Source: Escherichia hormaechei_A
Lineage (GTDB): Bacteria; Pseudomonadota; Gammaproteobacteria; Enterobacterales; Enterobacteriaceae
Length of the DNA: 64,000 bases
Direction of reading: 5' to 3'
Assembly (NCBI GenBank): GCA_042434945.1
Contig: CP170191.1
Coordinates: forward strand, 3,286,001 to 3,350,000
Below are positions 46,893 through 55,781 of the stretch, piece after piece. The translations under genes were made by a program, and so were the position numbers. The notes below the pieces were generated by a model, which was not told the origin of the DNA, did no database searches, and saw nothing but the letters and a program-made list of their open reading frames with translations. Each line of letters begins with the position of its first letter. Positions within the stretch are counted from its first letter, which is position 1.

Positions 46893-47654
46893 TTAACGAG
46901 CCAGCCAGCCGCCGTCAACGGCAACGGTGTAGCCGTTAATGTAATCCGAAGCCGGGGACGCCAGGAACACAACCGGGCCCATCAGATCGCTCGGCAGACC
47001 CCAGCGGCCCGCTGGAATACGCTCCAGGATAGCTGCACTGCGCTCTTCATCCGCACGCAGCTGCTGGGTATTGTTGGTGGCCATGTAGCCCGGCGCAATC
47101 GCGTTGACGTTGATGTTGTGCTGCGCCCACTCGTTCGCCAGCAGACGGGTCACGCCCATCACGGCGCTCTTCGATGCGGTGTAAGACGGCACGCGGATGC
47201 CGCCCTGGAAAGAGAGCATGGAGGCAATATTGATGATCTTGCCCCCTTTCCCCTGGGCGATGAAGTGCTTCGCAGCCGCCTGGGACATAAAGAACACGCT
47301 CTTGATGTTCAGATTCATCACGTCGTCCCAGTCCGTTTCGCTGAAGTTAATCGCGTCTTCACGACGGATCAGGCCGGCGTTGTTGACCAGAATATCGATA
47401 TGCCCAAACTCCGCCACCGCGCGATCCAGCAGCTCAGGGATCGCATCGATTTTGCGCAGGTCCGCGGTCAGGCTCAGGAAACGGCGGCCCAGTGCGGTAA
47501 CGCGCTCGATGGTTTCCGTTGGCTCAACGATGTTAATCCCGACGATATCGCAGCCCGCTTCAGCCAGACCTAACGCCATACCCTGCCCCAGCCCGGTGTC
47601 ACAACCGGAAACCACAGCCACTTTACCTTGCAGAGAAAATGCATCCAGAATCAT
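46893..47654 (-). CDS. kduD: 2-deoxy-D-gluconate 3-dehydrogenase / 2-keto-3-deoxygluconate-forming KduD
   Basis: Short-chain dehydrogenase that reduces 2,5-diketo-3-deoxygluconate to KDG in galacturonate oligomer breakdown. 253 residues. NAD(P) loop SGCDTGLGQGMA near residue 15-26; catalytic YTASK; NNAG motif LVNNAGLI. Translation fits E. coli KduD with scattered changes. It follows kduI by 63 bases on the same strand. Confidence 0.96.
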   Translation of the reverse strand: MILDAFSLQGKVAVVSGCDTGLGQGMALGLAEAGCDIVGINIVEPTETIERVTALGRRFLSLTADLRKIDAIPELLDRAVAEFGHIDILVNNAGLIRREDAINFSETDWDDVMNLNIKSVFFMSQAAAKHFIAQGKGGKIINIASMLSFQGGIRVPSYTASKSAVMGVTRLLANEWAQHNINVNAIAPGYMATNNTQQLRADEERSAAILERIPAGRWGLPSDLMGPVVFLASPASDYINGYTVAVDGGWLAR

Positions 47655-47717
47655 GTTTATTCCTTAATCGTTCAGCGCCTGTCAGCAACAGGCAGATATA
47701 TACTTAACTGCCTGCGA

Positions 47718-48554
47718 CTAGCGCAGATCCTTAACAGCGACGTGGTCCATGTCATCGAAGACCTGGTTTTCACCGACCATACCCCAGATAAAGGTATAGG
47801 CTTTCGTTCCCACGCCAGAGTGGATGGACCAGCTCGGCGAAATGACCGCCTGCTCGTTGTGCATAACGATATGGCGCGTCTCCTGCGGCTGTCCCATCAT
47901 GTGGAACACGCAGGCGTCTTCATCCATGTTGAAATAGAAGTAGACCTCCATGCGGCGCTCGTGGGTATGGCACGGCATGGTGTTCCACAGGTTGCCCGGC
48001 GCAAGCTCGGTCAGCCCCATGCTGAGCTGACAGGTTTCCAGCACATCCGGAACAAAGTATTTGTTGATGGTGCGACGGTTGCTGGTGAGGTTATCGCCAA
48101 GGGTCACCGGGGCAACATCCGCTGGCGTGACTTTTTTGGTGGGGTAAGTCGTATGAGCCGGGGCGCAGTTGTAGTAAAACTTCGCCGGTTTGCTGCCATC
48201 AATGCTGGCGAACACCACTTCTTTCGCCCCTTTGCCGACGTACAGCGCGTCGCGGTGACCAATTTCGTAGCACTGGCCATCAACGGTAATGGTGCCCGGC
48301 CCGCCGATGTTAATCACGCCCAGTTCACGGCGTTCGAGGAAGTAGCTCACGCCCAGCTGTTTGCCCACTTCACCGCCCACGGAGACGGTTTTCGCCACCG
48401 GCATAATCCCGCCCACAATAATGCGGTCAATATGGCTGTAGACCATGGTGTACTTGTCGGCTTCGAACACTTGCTCAACTAAAAACTCACTGCGCAGCCC
48501 CTGAGTATCCAGCGTTTTAGCGTGCGCACTGTGGATGCTTTGTCTGACGTCCAC
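47718..48554 (-). CDS. kduI: 5-dehydro-4-deoxy-D-glucuronate isomerase KduI
   Basis: Zinc cupin isomerase converting DKI to 2,5-diketo-3-deoxygluconate. 278 residues, as in K-12. The zinc ligands are visible in NTMPCHTHERRMEVYFYFN. Start is a GTG at 48554 with GGAGG five bases before it; the same second residue (DVRQSIHSAHAKTLDTQG) as in E. coli supports it. Diverged slightly from K-12 (SEFLVEQVFEADK). Two KdgR boxes lie upstream. Confidence 0.97.
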   Translation of the reverse strand: MDVRQSIHSAHAKTLDTQGLRSEFLVEQVFEADKYTMVYSHIDRIIVGGIMPVAKTVSVGGEVGKQLGVSYFLERRELGVINIGGPGTITVDGQCYEIGHRDALYVGKGAKEVVFASIDGSKPAKFYYNCAPAHTTYPTKKVTPADVAPVTLGDNLTSNRRTINKYFVPDVLETCQLSMGLTELAPGNLWNTMPCHTHERRMEVYFYFNMDEDACVFHMMGQPQETRHIVMHNEQAVISPSWSIHSGVGTKAYTFIWGMVGENQVFDDMDHVAVKDLR

Positions 48555-48598
48555 GTAAACCTCCAGAATTGATCGTGCCCGAAGGCAAAGATAAATAA

Positions 48599-48613
48599 CG
48601 AAACAACGTTCCG
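48599..48613. promoter_or_regulatory. KdgR box before kduI (proximal)
   Basis: CGAAACAACGTTCCG keeps GAAAC-N3-GTT and is about 45 bases before the kduI start. Moderate match. Confidence 0.6.
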
Positions 48614-48665
48614 TTTTCGTGATGAACACATATTATCCCCTGACCACGGGGTTTTCAATTGCATT

Positions 48666-48680
48666 TAAAACAACGTTTCA
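48666..48680. promoter_or_regulatory. KdgR box before kduI (distal)
   Basis: TAAAACAACGTTTCA, one mismatch from the palindrome, in the 300-base divergent region between kduI and ogl. Confidence 0.7.
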
Positions 48681-48787
48681 TTTTTTCTGCTTGTTTATGC
48701 CAGAAATGGTGTTTCGATCACGATAAATCTTTAAGACCCTCAATCTGGTTAATGAAACTGAGAAAGTGCGCTGTCAGTCACACATAA

Positions 48788-48802
48788 TGAAACAATGTTT
48801 TG
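48788..48802. promoter_or_regulatory. KdgR box before ogl
   Basis: TGAAACAATGTTTTG, one mismatch from the palindrome, 53 bases before the ogl start. Confidence 0.7.
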
Positions 48803-48854
48803 ATAATTTAACACCCAGTTTTCAACCTACATTACGCGTTCAAAGGAGTGCATT

Positions 48855-50030
48855 ATGGCTAAAGGTATGCGGGTCAAGCTGAACTACGAGGTCAGCCGCG
48901 ATCCGGATACAGGCGTGGAAGTCACCCGCCTGACCCCACCGGAAGTAACCTGTCATCGCAACTACTTTTACCAGAAGTGCTTCTTTAACGATGGCAGCCA
49001 CCTGCTGTTCGCCGGGGAGTTCGACGGTCACTGGAACTATTACCTGTTGGATCTGAAAAAAGCCGAAGCGGTACAGTTGACCGAAGGCGCGGGCGATAAC
49101 ACCTTTGGCGGGTTTCTCTCTCCGGACGATAAATCCCTCTACTATGTGAAGAACGATCGCACCCTGCTGGAGGTGGATTTACAGACGCTGGCAGAGCGCG
49201 AAGTGTACCGCGTCCCGGAAGAGTGGGTCGGCTACGGCACCTGGGTCGCGAACAGCGACTGCACCAAACTGGTGGGTATTGAGATTGCCAGACGCGACTG
49301 GACGCCACTCAACGACTGGAAAATTTTCCACGACTTCTTCCACAAAGGGCCGCACTGCCGCCTGCTGCGCGTTGATCTGAAAACGGGTGAAAGCACCACC
49401 ATTCATGACGAGAAGATCTGGCTGGGACATCCGATTTATCGCCCGTTCGATGACAATACCGTGGCCTTCTGTCATGAAGGGCCGCACGACCTGGTCGACG
49501 CCCGCATGTGGCTGGTGAACGAAGATGGCAGCAACGTGCGGAAAGTGAAAACGCACGCGGAAGGTGAAAGCTGTACACATGAATTTTGGGTGCCGGACGG
49601 GTCCGCGCTGATCTACGTTTCTTACCTGAAAGGTCAGCAAGGGCGCACCATCTCCCGCTTCAACCCGGACACCGGCGTGAATGAAGCGGTAATGAATATG
49701 CCCGCCTGTTCGCACCTGATGAGCAACGTCGACGGCACCCTGTTGGTTGGCGACGGCTCCGGTACGCCTGTCGATGTGAAAGACACCGGCGGCTACACCA
49801 TTGATAACGATCCTTATCTGTATGCCTTTGACGTGGCGAAAAAAGCCTGTTACCGCATCGCCCGTCATGACACCTCATGGGCTACGGTGGCGAACAGCCG
49901 CCAGGTAACCCACCCGCATCCGTCCTTCACGCCGGACGAAAAAGCGGTGCTGTACAGTTCCGATAAAGACGGCAAACCGGCCCTCTATATCGCGAAACTC
50001 CCCGAGCAACCTGAAATGTTGCATGCCTGA
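48855..50030 (+). CDS. ogl: Oligogalacturonate lyase Ogl
   Basis: Cytoplasmic PL22 lyase that splits short (mainly unsaturated dimer) galacturonates into 5-keto-4-deoxyuronate. 391 residues with a seven-bladed propeller pattern and no signal peptide, as expected. Conserved His-rich patches LGHPIYRPF, FCHEGPHDLVDARMW and QVTHPHPSFTPD carry the metal and catalytic residues of the family. ATG follows AAAGGAG. Divergent from kduI. Absent from K-12. Confidence 0.93.
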   Translation: MAKGMRVKLNYEVSRDPDTGVEVTRLTPPEVTCHRNYFYQKCFFNDGSHLLFAGEFDGHWNYYLLDLKKAEAVQLTEGAGDNTFGGFLSPDDKSLYYVKNDRTLLEVDLQTLAEREVYRVPEEWVGYGTWVANSDCTKLVGIEIARRDWTPLNDWKIFHDFFHKGPHCRLLRVDLKTGESTTIHDEKIWLGHPIYRPFDDNTVAFCHEGPHDLVDARMWLVNEDGSNVRKVKTHAEGESCTHEFWVPDGSALIYVSYLKGQQGRTISRFNPDTGVNEAVMNMPACSHLMSNVDGTLLVGDGSGTPVDVKDTGGYTIDNDPYLYAFDVAKKACYRIARHDTSWATVANSRQVTHPHPSFTPDEKAVLYSSDKDGKPALYIAKLPEQPEMLHA

Positions 50031-50059
50031 CTTGAGTTAGTGTTTCTGTAACTGGCCTT

Positions 50060-50086
50060 GCCCTCCGATTCGGAGGGCTTTTTTTT
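50060..50086 (+). terminator. Terminator of ogl
   Basis: GCCCTCCG-ATT-CGGAGGGC stem followed by eight T residues. Confidence 0.93.
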
Positions 50087-50130
50087 GGGTGATTGCGCGA
50101 CATACGAAACGACGGAGTGGAAGGAAGGTG

Positions 50131-50160
50131 TAGGCCGGGTAAGCGAAGCGCCACCCGGCG
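50131..50160. repeat. Single REP-type element
   Basis: TAGGCCGGGTAAGCGAAGCGCC followed by ACCCGGCG, the same element type as after togB, between the convergent ogl and kdgM. Confidence 0.7.
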
Positions 50161-50183
50161 GTTTTAGCGAAGAAGATAAATTA

Positions 50184-50867
50184 TCAGAAGGAGTACGCCA
50201 CGCCTAAACGGAAACGGGTCTGGCGTTCGTCCGTGTCTTTAACCCCCACGTTGCCCACCTCCACATACGGCGCCCAGTTTTTATCCCATTTGTAGGCCAG
50301 CTTGGCGTTATATTCGTTGGAATAATCTTTATTGTTATTTCGGGCCACGCCTTCAGAACTTTTCGCGTAAACATAGTTCAGCTCGGTACGCCAGTCACCT
50401 AATACCCAACCGACCCACGCATCGCCACGGTTAACTTTATCATCGTCCTTATTTGAGCTTGACGGGTAGCGGGTATATTCGTAACGGTAACGCGCAGCCA
50501 CGTAGAAGCCATTATCGAAGCTATATTGCACATGCAGATTCGGTTTATAAATGGTGCGACTGTCTGTGCTTTCAATCGTAAACGCAGGGGTCAGGGCAAT
50601 ATTGTCTGTCGCTTTCCAGCGCCAGCTAATCTGATCTTCGTGACCGTTCCCCACTACATCCGCGAATGGCTGATCTGCCTTGTCCCCGCCTGATTTCCAC
50701 TTCGCCTCGACTGAAAAACCGAAGCCATTATCAAAGCGGTGCGAGACGGCAACACGGTCGGCATTCGAGCCGCTGTCAATATATTCGTGACGCAGATCGA
50801 TGGTAACGGCGCTAGCCGCAAAAGAGGCACTAATAAGGGAAGCAAGGAGCAGAGATTTCTTAAACAT
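50184..50867 (-). CDS. kdgM: KdgM-family oligogalacturonate-specific outer-membrane porin
   Basis: 227-residue monomeric beta-barrel porin. Sec signal MFKKSLLLASLISASFAASA with the mature protein starting near VTIDLRHEYID; alternating strand pattern and a C-terminal aromatic residue (GVAYSF) mark an outer-membrane barrel. It belongs with KdgM/NanC porins for acidic oligosaccharides. A KdgR box overlaps its leader region. It would admit the substrates that TogB binds. Confidence 0.88.
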   Translation of the reverse strand: MFKKSLLLASLISASFAASAVTIDLRHEYIDSGSNADRVAVSHRFDNGFGFSVEAKWKSGGDKADQPFADVVGNGHEDQISWRWKATDNIALTPAFTIESTDSRTIYKPNLHVQYSFDNGFYVAARYRYEYTRYPSSSNKDDDKVNRGDAWVGWVLGDWRTELNYVYAKSSEGVARNNNKDYSNEYNAKLAYKWDKNWAPYVEVGNVGVKDTDERQTRFRLGVAYSF

Positions 50868-50882
50868 GAAAAAACCCTCAAT

Positions 50883-50897
50883 TAAAATAACGTTTCG
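50883..50897. promoter_or_regulatory. KdgR box before kdgM
   Basis: TAAAATAACGTTTCG is two to three changes from the palindrome, 16 bases before the kdgM start. The rest of the gap to 51140 is AT-rich; I see no gene in it. Confidence 0.55.
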
Positions 50898-51140
50898 TTT
50901 TTATGAAACTTGAGTTTATTTTTTATGCACCGTTATTTTAGTGACAAGGATCGAAATTATTTGTTTCATTTTTTTTGGCAAAGATTGACGTGAACCCCAT
51001 CAACAAAAAAAGGGTATTAACCGTAAATTTCAGGCGTGAGATCACATTAAGCACTTCACAAAGCAAATAATTAACCGCGCAATAATTATTGCGGGCTTCA
51101 GAAAGAACGCATAAGTGTTAAAAAAGGATTCTGCGGACAC

Positions 51141-51164
51141 AAAAAAACCTCCCGTGGGAGGTTT
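51141..51164 (-). terminator. Terminator of yqeF
   Basis: Minus-strand AACCTCCC / GGGAGGTT stem followed by a T-run (A at 51141-51147 on the plus strand), 20 bases past the yqeF stop. Confidence 0.9.
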
Positions 51165-51184
51165 TCTGTGCGCAGAGGGAGAAA

Positions 51185-52363
51185 TTACCGTTCGATAGCC
51201 AGGGCCACCCCCTGCCCCCCGCCAATACAGAGCGTTGCGATCCCTTTTCGGGCGTTACGCTTTTTCATTTCGTGGACCAGCGACACCAGAATGCGGCAGC
51301 CGGAGGCGCCAATGGGATGGCCCAGCGCGATGGCTCCGCCGTTGACGTTGACCCGCAGCGGATCCCATTCCAGCATTTTCCCGACCGAGATCGCCTGTGC
51401 AGCAAAAGCTTCGTTGACCTCAATCAGATCCACATCGTTCAACTCCCAGCCCGCCCGCTCCAGGCAGCGGCGCGTGGCATAGACCGGGGCGATCCCCATT
51501 AACGCGGGATCAACGCCCACGCTGGCAAACGCTTTGATCCGCGCCAGCACCGGCAGCGCCAGCTCCTGGGCTTTGCTTTCACTCATCATCATCACCGCCG
51601 CCGCACCGTCGTTAATGGATGAGGCGTTGCCTGCCGTTACGGAACCGAGCGTTTCAAAGGCCGGATCGAGTTTTGCCAGCCCTTCTGCGCTGGCATCGGT
51701 GCGCGGCTGCTCGTCGGTATCGACGATGAGCGCTTCACCGTTCTGGCGCTGGGTACTGACCGGGACAATTTCATCGCGAAAACGCCCGGAGTCGATCGCT
51801 GCACGCGCTTTTTGCTGTGAGCTGAGGGCATATGCATCCTGAAGCTCGCGGCTGATACCGTATTCCCGCGCCAGGTTTTCCGCCGTTACGCCCATATGGT
51901 AGTCGTTGAAGGCGTCCCACAGCCCGTCGTGAACCAGGCTGTCAAGCAGTTGACTATTCCCGAGCTGCGCGCCGGTCCGGCTGTCGGTCAGGACATGCGG
52001 GGCACGGCTCATATTCTCCTGCCCGCCGGCAATGACCACGTCCGCTTCACCGCACTGGATGGCCTGCGTCGCAAGATGGAGCGCTTTCAAACCTGAACCA
52101 CAGACGTCGTTGATGGTAATTGCCGAAACGGTATTAGGCAGGCCGCCCTTCAGCGCCGCCTGGCGCGCAGGATTTTGTCCCGCGCCAGCGGTCAGCACCT
52201 GGCCCAGGATCACCTCATCAATTTCATGTGCGGCAACCCCGCTGCGTTCCACCAGCGCTCTTACCACCACGCTGCCAAGATCAACCGCAGAGTGACGCGC
52301 AAGCGCTCCCTGAAAACAGCCGATAGCCGTACGTAACGCACCCACTATAACGACATCTTTCAT
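51185..52363 (-). CDS. yqeF: Acetyl-CoA acetyltransferase YqeF
   Basis: Thiolase family; condenses or cleaves acetoacetyl-CoA. 392 residues. Nucleophile Cys in ITINDVCGSGLKALHLA, catalytic His in ALGHPIGASG, second Cys in LCIGGGQG. The start at 52363 matches E. coli YqeF (MKDVVIVGALRT); an ATG eight codons upstream is less likely. Diverged from K-12. Physiological role in E. coli not settled. Confidence 0.95.
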   Translation of the reverse strand: MKDVVIVGALRTAIGCFQGALARHSAVDLGSVVVRALVERSGVAAHEIDEVILGQVLTAGAGQNPARQAALKGGLPNTVSAITINDVCGSGLKALHLATQAIQCGEADVVIAGGQENMSRAPHVLTDSRTGAQLGNSQLLDSLVHDGLWDAFNDYHMGVTAENLAREYGISRELQDAYALSSQQKARAAIDSGRFRDEIVPVSTQRQNGEALIVDTDEQPRTDASAEGLAKLDPAFETLGSVTAGNASSINDGAAAVMMMSESKAQELALPVLARIKAFASVGVDPALMGIAPVYATRRCLERAGWELNDVDLIEVNEAFAAQAISVGKMLEWDPLRVNVNGGAIALGHPIGASGCRILVSLVHEMKKRNARKGIATLCIGGGQGVALAIER

Positions 52364-52455
52364 CACGACCTCTGTGCAAAATGACATGACGATAGTAGAG
52401 GATTGTTATCAACAATTGACGCAAATGTTTAAAATTAGTGAGTTTAGTCACAGGA

Positions 52456-53322
52456 TTATCGTGCGTCCTGCAAGTACTGGCGCAGCCAGCTTCCGGCGAC
52501 GCCGGGCGGGGTTCGTTTGTTCCATACCAGATCGATGGCAATCGACCTCGGCCAGCCCGGCACGTTCAGCTGCACCAGCGATTTCGACGCGGCAAATTCG
52601 TCGACCAGCGCGCAGGGTAACGCGCACCAGCCAAAGCCCTGTACCGCCATGCTCAGCAGTAACAGATAATTCGGCGCAGACCAGACCGGCCCGCGCGAAA
52701 GGGGCGCTTCCCGTTCAAGATAGGTGCTCAGCCGCAGCTCGCGCCAGCCATGCAGCTCGTCCGCCTGCGTCTCATGTTGCCCTGCCAGAGGATGTCCGGC
52801 AGAAACGTAGATGGCCATCCGCGTCTGCATAGGCAGACGGGTCGCGCCAATATCGGTCGGGTAGCTGTCGCGCGCTTCCGTCAGGCCAATTTGCGCCCGC
52901 TCCTTTTGCAGCAGATCGATCACGTCCTCCTCTTCTCCAATCAGGCACTCAAATTCCGTGTGCGGAAAACGCTGGTCGAACTGGCTCATCATCTCTTCCA
53001 GCACGGCCGGGTTAAGCGTATCGGAGAGAACAAAGGTAAAACGCGCCTCCGTTTGCGCGGTTAAAGATACGGCCAGCTCATCCAGGCGCGCGCTGGCGGC
53101 GAGTATCGACTGGACATAGCCCAGCACCTGTTCACCCTGGGCGGTTAATACCGGATGACGCGCCGAGCGATCGAACAGCTCAAAGCCAAGGTCAGCTTCA
53201 AGGTTGGCAATGGAGGTGCTGATGGTGGACTGGCTTTTACGCAGCCGCCGTGCCGCAGCAGAAAACGAACCTGCGGCGACAGTTTCAACAAACGCGGTCA
53301 GTGCTTCGGGAGAGTAACGCAT
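52456..53322 (-). CDS. LysR-family regulator, likely controls the adjacent PACE gene
   Basis: 288 residues: N-terminal winged helix (SFSAAARRLRKSQSTISTSIANLEADLGFELF) and an effector-binding domain. It is divergent from a PACE-type efflux gene with a 101-base gap between them. In Acinetobacter the PACE protein AceI is controlled by the divergent LysR protein AceR, so the same relation is inferred here. Ligand unknown. Confidence 0.85.
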   Translation of the reverse strand: MRYSPEALTAFVETVAAGSFSAAARRLRKSQSTISTSIANLEADLGFELFDRSARHPVLTAQGEQVLGYVQSILAASARLDELAVSLTAQTEARFTFVLSDTLNPAVLEEMMSQFDQRFPHTEFECLIGEEEDVIDLLQKERAQIGLTEARDSYPTDIGATRLPMQTRMAIYVSAGHPLAGQHETQADELHGWRELRLSTYLEREAPLSRGPVWSAPNYLLLLSMAVQGFGWCALPCALVDEFAASKSLVQLNVPGWPRSIAIDLVWNKRTPPGVAGSWLRQYLQDAR

Positions 53323-53423
53323 GATGTATCTACTTTATCGATGGATACCATCTTTTATATATCACCTTAAACGATAAGAATAGGCGGCATCAACGCCCAT
53401 ACTGGCGTCTATATGAGGTAAAT

Positions 53424-53888
53424 ATGCAACATCAGGATGCACTCCAACGTAAATTGCCGGAGCGGATCTTCCATGCCGTCTGTTTTGAAGGCATTGCCAC
53501 GGCGATCCTCGCCCCGACGGCCGCGTGGCTAATGCAGCGCTCGGTGGTTGAAATGGGGGGTCTTACCATTATTCTGGCGACCACGGCAATGCTCTGGAAC
53601 ATTATCTATAACTTTGGCTTCGACCGTTTCTGGCCCGTCCAGCGGGTGAAGCGCACGGCGAAAGTGCGCGCCCTGCATGCCCTGGGTTTTGAATGCGGCT
53701 TTATTGTGATTGGCGTAACCATCGTTGCCGCCGTGCTGGGCGTGACGCTGCTCCAGGCTTTTACCCTGGAAATTGGTTTCTTTCTGTTCTTCCTGCCGTA
53801 CACCATGCTCTACAACTGGGCGTACGACACCCTGCGGGAGAAAATCATCAAGCGCCGCCAGCAACGACGCGCCCTGGCAAGCGAATAA
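53424..53888 (+). CDS. PACE-family efflux protein
   Basis: 154 residues, four membrane helices in two tandem bacterial transmembrane pair repeats (about 12-75 and 82-145). The repeats share the pattern RIFHAVCFEG and RALHALGFECG; the membrane Glu in the first repeat is the proton-coupling residue in AceI. The family exports chlorhexidine and short diamines. ATG follows GAGGTAA. No counterpart here in K-12. Confidence 0.85.
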   Translation: MQHQDALQRKLPERIFHAVCFEGIATAILAPTAAWLMQRSVVEMGGLTIILATTAMLWNIIYNFGFDRFWPVQRVKRTAKVRALHALGFECGFIVIGVTIVAAVLGVTLLQAFTLEIGFFLFFLPYTMLYNWAYDTLREKIIKRRQQRRALASE

Positions 53889-54004
53889 CCTTCCGGCCGG
53901 AGACCTGCTCCGGCCCGCCCCCTGCGAAGCAACGGCGACCTCAACGCATAATTATGGTAAATTGCACTCCTTTTTGTTCGTTTTATAGTTGATACGTTGC
54001 TCTA

Positions 54005-55234
54005 ATGTCGAAAATTTGGTCAAAAGAAGAGACTCTCTGGAGTTTCGCCCTCTACGGCACTGCCGTGGGCGCAGGAACCCTGTTCTTGCCCATTCAGCTC
54101 GGCTCTGCTGGCGCGATTGTCCTGCTGATCACCGCCCTTGTGGCGTATCCCTTAACCTACTGGCCGCATAAAGCGCTGGCGCAATTTATTCTGTCGTCGA
54201 AGACGAAAGACAACGAAGGGATCACCGGTGCCGTTTCCCATTACTACGGCAAAAAGATCGGCAACCTGATCACCACGCTCTATTTTGTGGCCTTCTTTGT
54301 GGTAGTTCTGATTTACGCGGTGGCGATAACCAACTCACTCACTGAACAGCTGGCGAAACGGATGACGGTGGATACCGGCATGCGGATGCTGGTGAGCTTT
54401 GGCGTGGTGCTGATTTTGAATCTGATCTTCCTGATGGGGCGGCACATCACCATTAAGGTGATGGGTTTCCTTGTCTTTCCGCTGATCGCCTATTTTCTGT
54501 TTGTCTCGCTGTATCTGACGGGCAGCTGGCAGCCGTCGCTGCTGACCAGCCAGATGGCCTTCGACCAGCATACGCTGCACCAGGTGTGGATTTCGATCCC
54601 GGTGATGGTTTTCGCTTTTAGCCATACTCCGATCATCTCGACCTTCGCCGTAGACCGTCGCGAGAAATACGGTGAAGAGGCGATGGGTAAATGCAAAAAA
54701 ATCATGAAAGTGGCGTACCTGATCATCTGCCTCAGCGTGCTGTTCTTTGTATTCAGTTGCCTGCTTTCGATTCCACCGTCTTATATCGTGGCGGCAAAAG
54801 AGGAAGGGGTGACGATCCTGTCCGCGCTGTCGATGATGCCATCGTCCCCGGCATGGCTGGGCATCTCCGGCATTATCGTGGCGATTATTGCGATGTCGAA
54901 ATCGTTCCTCGGCACCTATTTTGGCGTGATTGAAGGGGCAACGGAAATTGTGAAATCGTCGCTGAATCAGGTGGGTGTGAAGAAAAGCCGCGCCTTTAAC
55001 CGCGCGATTTCGATTCTCGGCGTGTCGCTGATTACCTTTGCGGTCTGCTGCATCAACCCGAATGCGATCTCAATGATTTATGCCATCAGCGGTCCGCTTA
55101 TCGCCATGATCCTGTTCATCATGCCGACGCTGTCGACGTACCTGATCCCGTCATTAAAACCGTACCGCTCCATCGGTAACCTGCTGACGCTGATTGTGGG
55201 TGTGCTGTGTGTGTCGGTGATGTTTGTGGGTTGA
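54005..55234 (+). CDS. yqeG: Inner-membrane amino-acid transporter YqeG (SdaC/HAAAP family)
   Basis: 409 residues with 11 membrane helices; related to the serine transporter SdaC and threonine/serine TdcC. The conserved TAVGAGTLFLPIQLGSAG is at residues about 19-36. Close to K-12 YqeG throughout but with scattered changes, so Enterobacter-like. E. coli YqeG is reported to take up serine. It follows yqeF in K-12; here the LysR-PACE pair lies between them. Confidence 0.94.
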   Translation: MSKIWSKEETLWSFALYGTAVGAGTLFLPIQLGSAGAIVLLITALVAYPLTYWPHKALAQFILSSKTKDNEGITGAVSHYYGKKIGNLITTLYFVAFFVVVLIYAVAITNSLTEQLAKRMTVDTGMRMLVSFGVVLILNLIFLMGRHITIKVMGFLVFPLIAYFLFVSLYLTGSWQPSLLTSQMAFDQHTLHQVWISIPVMVFAFSHTPIISTFAVDRREKYGEEAMGKCKKIMKVAYLIICLSVLFFVFSCLLSIPPSYIVAAKEEGVTILSALSMMPSSPAWLGISGIIVAIIAMSKSFLGTYFGVIEGATEIVKSSLNQVGVKKSRAFNRAISILGVSLITFAVCCINPNAISMIYAISGPLIAMILFIMPTLSTYLIPSLKPYRSIGNLLTLIVGVLCVSVMFVG

Positions 55235-55241
55235 GTATGCT

Positions 55242-55260
55242 GCCCGGCGCAATGCCGGGC
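55242..55260. terminator. Hairpin between yqeG and yjdJ
   Basis: GCCCGGC-GCAAT-GCCGGGC stem between convergent genes. The T-tail is poor, so termination is possible but not certain. Confidence 0.5.
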
Positions 55261-55267
55261 ATCTGTT

Positions 55268-55540
55268 TTACGCCCGAATATTGTCATACTCCCGCGTATT
55301 ATCAAACTCATGCTTCGCAAATGGACACAGCGGGATAATTTTACGATTCTCACCGCGCATCTTCTCTACCACCTTCGCCACCAGCTGTTTACCCACCCCC
55401 TGCCCTTTCAGGCTCGGATCCACATCGGTGTGCTCAATGATGCTCAGATGCTCGCCGGTCGGGACAAAGACGATCTCCGCTACCTGATTGCCTTCGGCGT
55501 CGTTGACGTAAAACTTGTTATGGCCTTCAAGAATTTCCAT
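55268..55540 (-). CDS. yjdJ: GNAT-like acetyltransferase YjdJ
   Basis: 90-residue minimal GNAT domain (DUF1778/Gcn5-like YjdJ family). Acetyl-CoA loop SLKGQGVGKQLVAKVVEKMR and the C-terminal PLCPFAKHEFDNTREYDN are nearly those of E. coli YjdJ. Substrate unknown. It follows yjdI by ten bases. In K-12 the yjdIJ pair is at a different map position. Confidence 0.92.
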   Translation of the reverse strand: MEILEGHNKFYVNDAEGNQVAEIVFVPTGEHLSIIEHTDVDPSLKGQGVGKQLVAKVVEKMRGENRKIIPLCPFAKHEFDNTREYDNIRA

Positions 55541-55550
55541 GGTTCCTCGC

Positions 55551-55781
55551 TTATTTTTGGCGGTACTTCAGCGCACCGCTCGGGCAGGTATCAATTACGC
55601 GCATAACCGTTTCTGCATCTACTTCATCCGGCGCGATCCATGGTTTACGCTTCAGATCGAACAGCTTCGCGCTGCCGCGCACGCAGTTGCCCGAGTGTTT
55701 GCAGATCCCGGTGTTGAAGTAGACATCGATTTTCTCACCGGTATAGGCCCGGTACCCCGCATCCAGTAGCTCCTGATCCAT
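55551..55781 (-). CDS. yjdI: YjdI, iron-sulfur-type (mitoNEET-like) small protein
   Basis: 76 residues; conserved cysteines in FNTGICKHSGNCVRG and the ferredoxin-like VIDTCPSGALKY suggest an Fe-S cluster (Fer4_19 family). The start at 55781 gives MDQELLDAGYRAYTGEKIDV, as in E. coli; a frame 16 codons longer is rejected. Operon with yjdJ. Confidence 0.9.
   Translation of the reverse strand: MDQELLDAGYRAYTGEKIDVYFNTGICKHSGNCVRGSAKLFDLKRKPWIAPDEVDAETVMRVIDTCPSGALKYRQK

Noticed and set aside
48660..48680. Riboswitch or leader RNA before kduI
   Set aside because: Only KdgR-type palindromes are seen; no conserved RNA fold recognised.
50950..50968. A second KdgR box before kdgM (GAAATTATTTGTTTC)
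   Set aside because: The right half fits but the left half does not at the N3 spacing.
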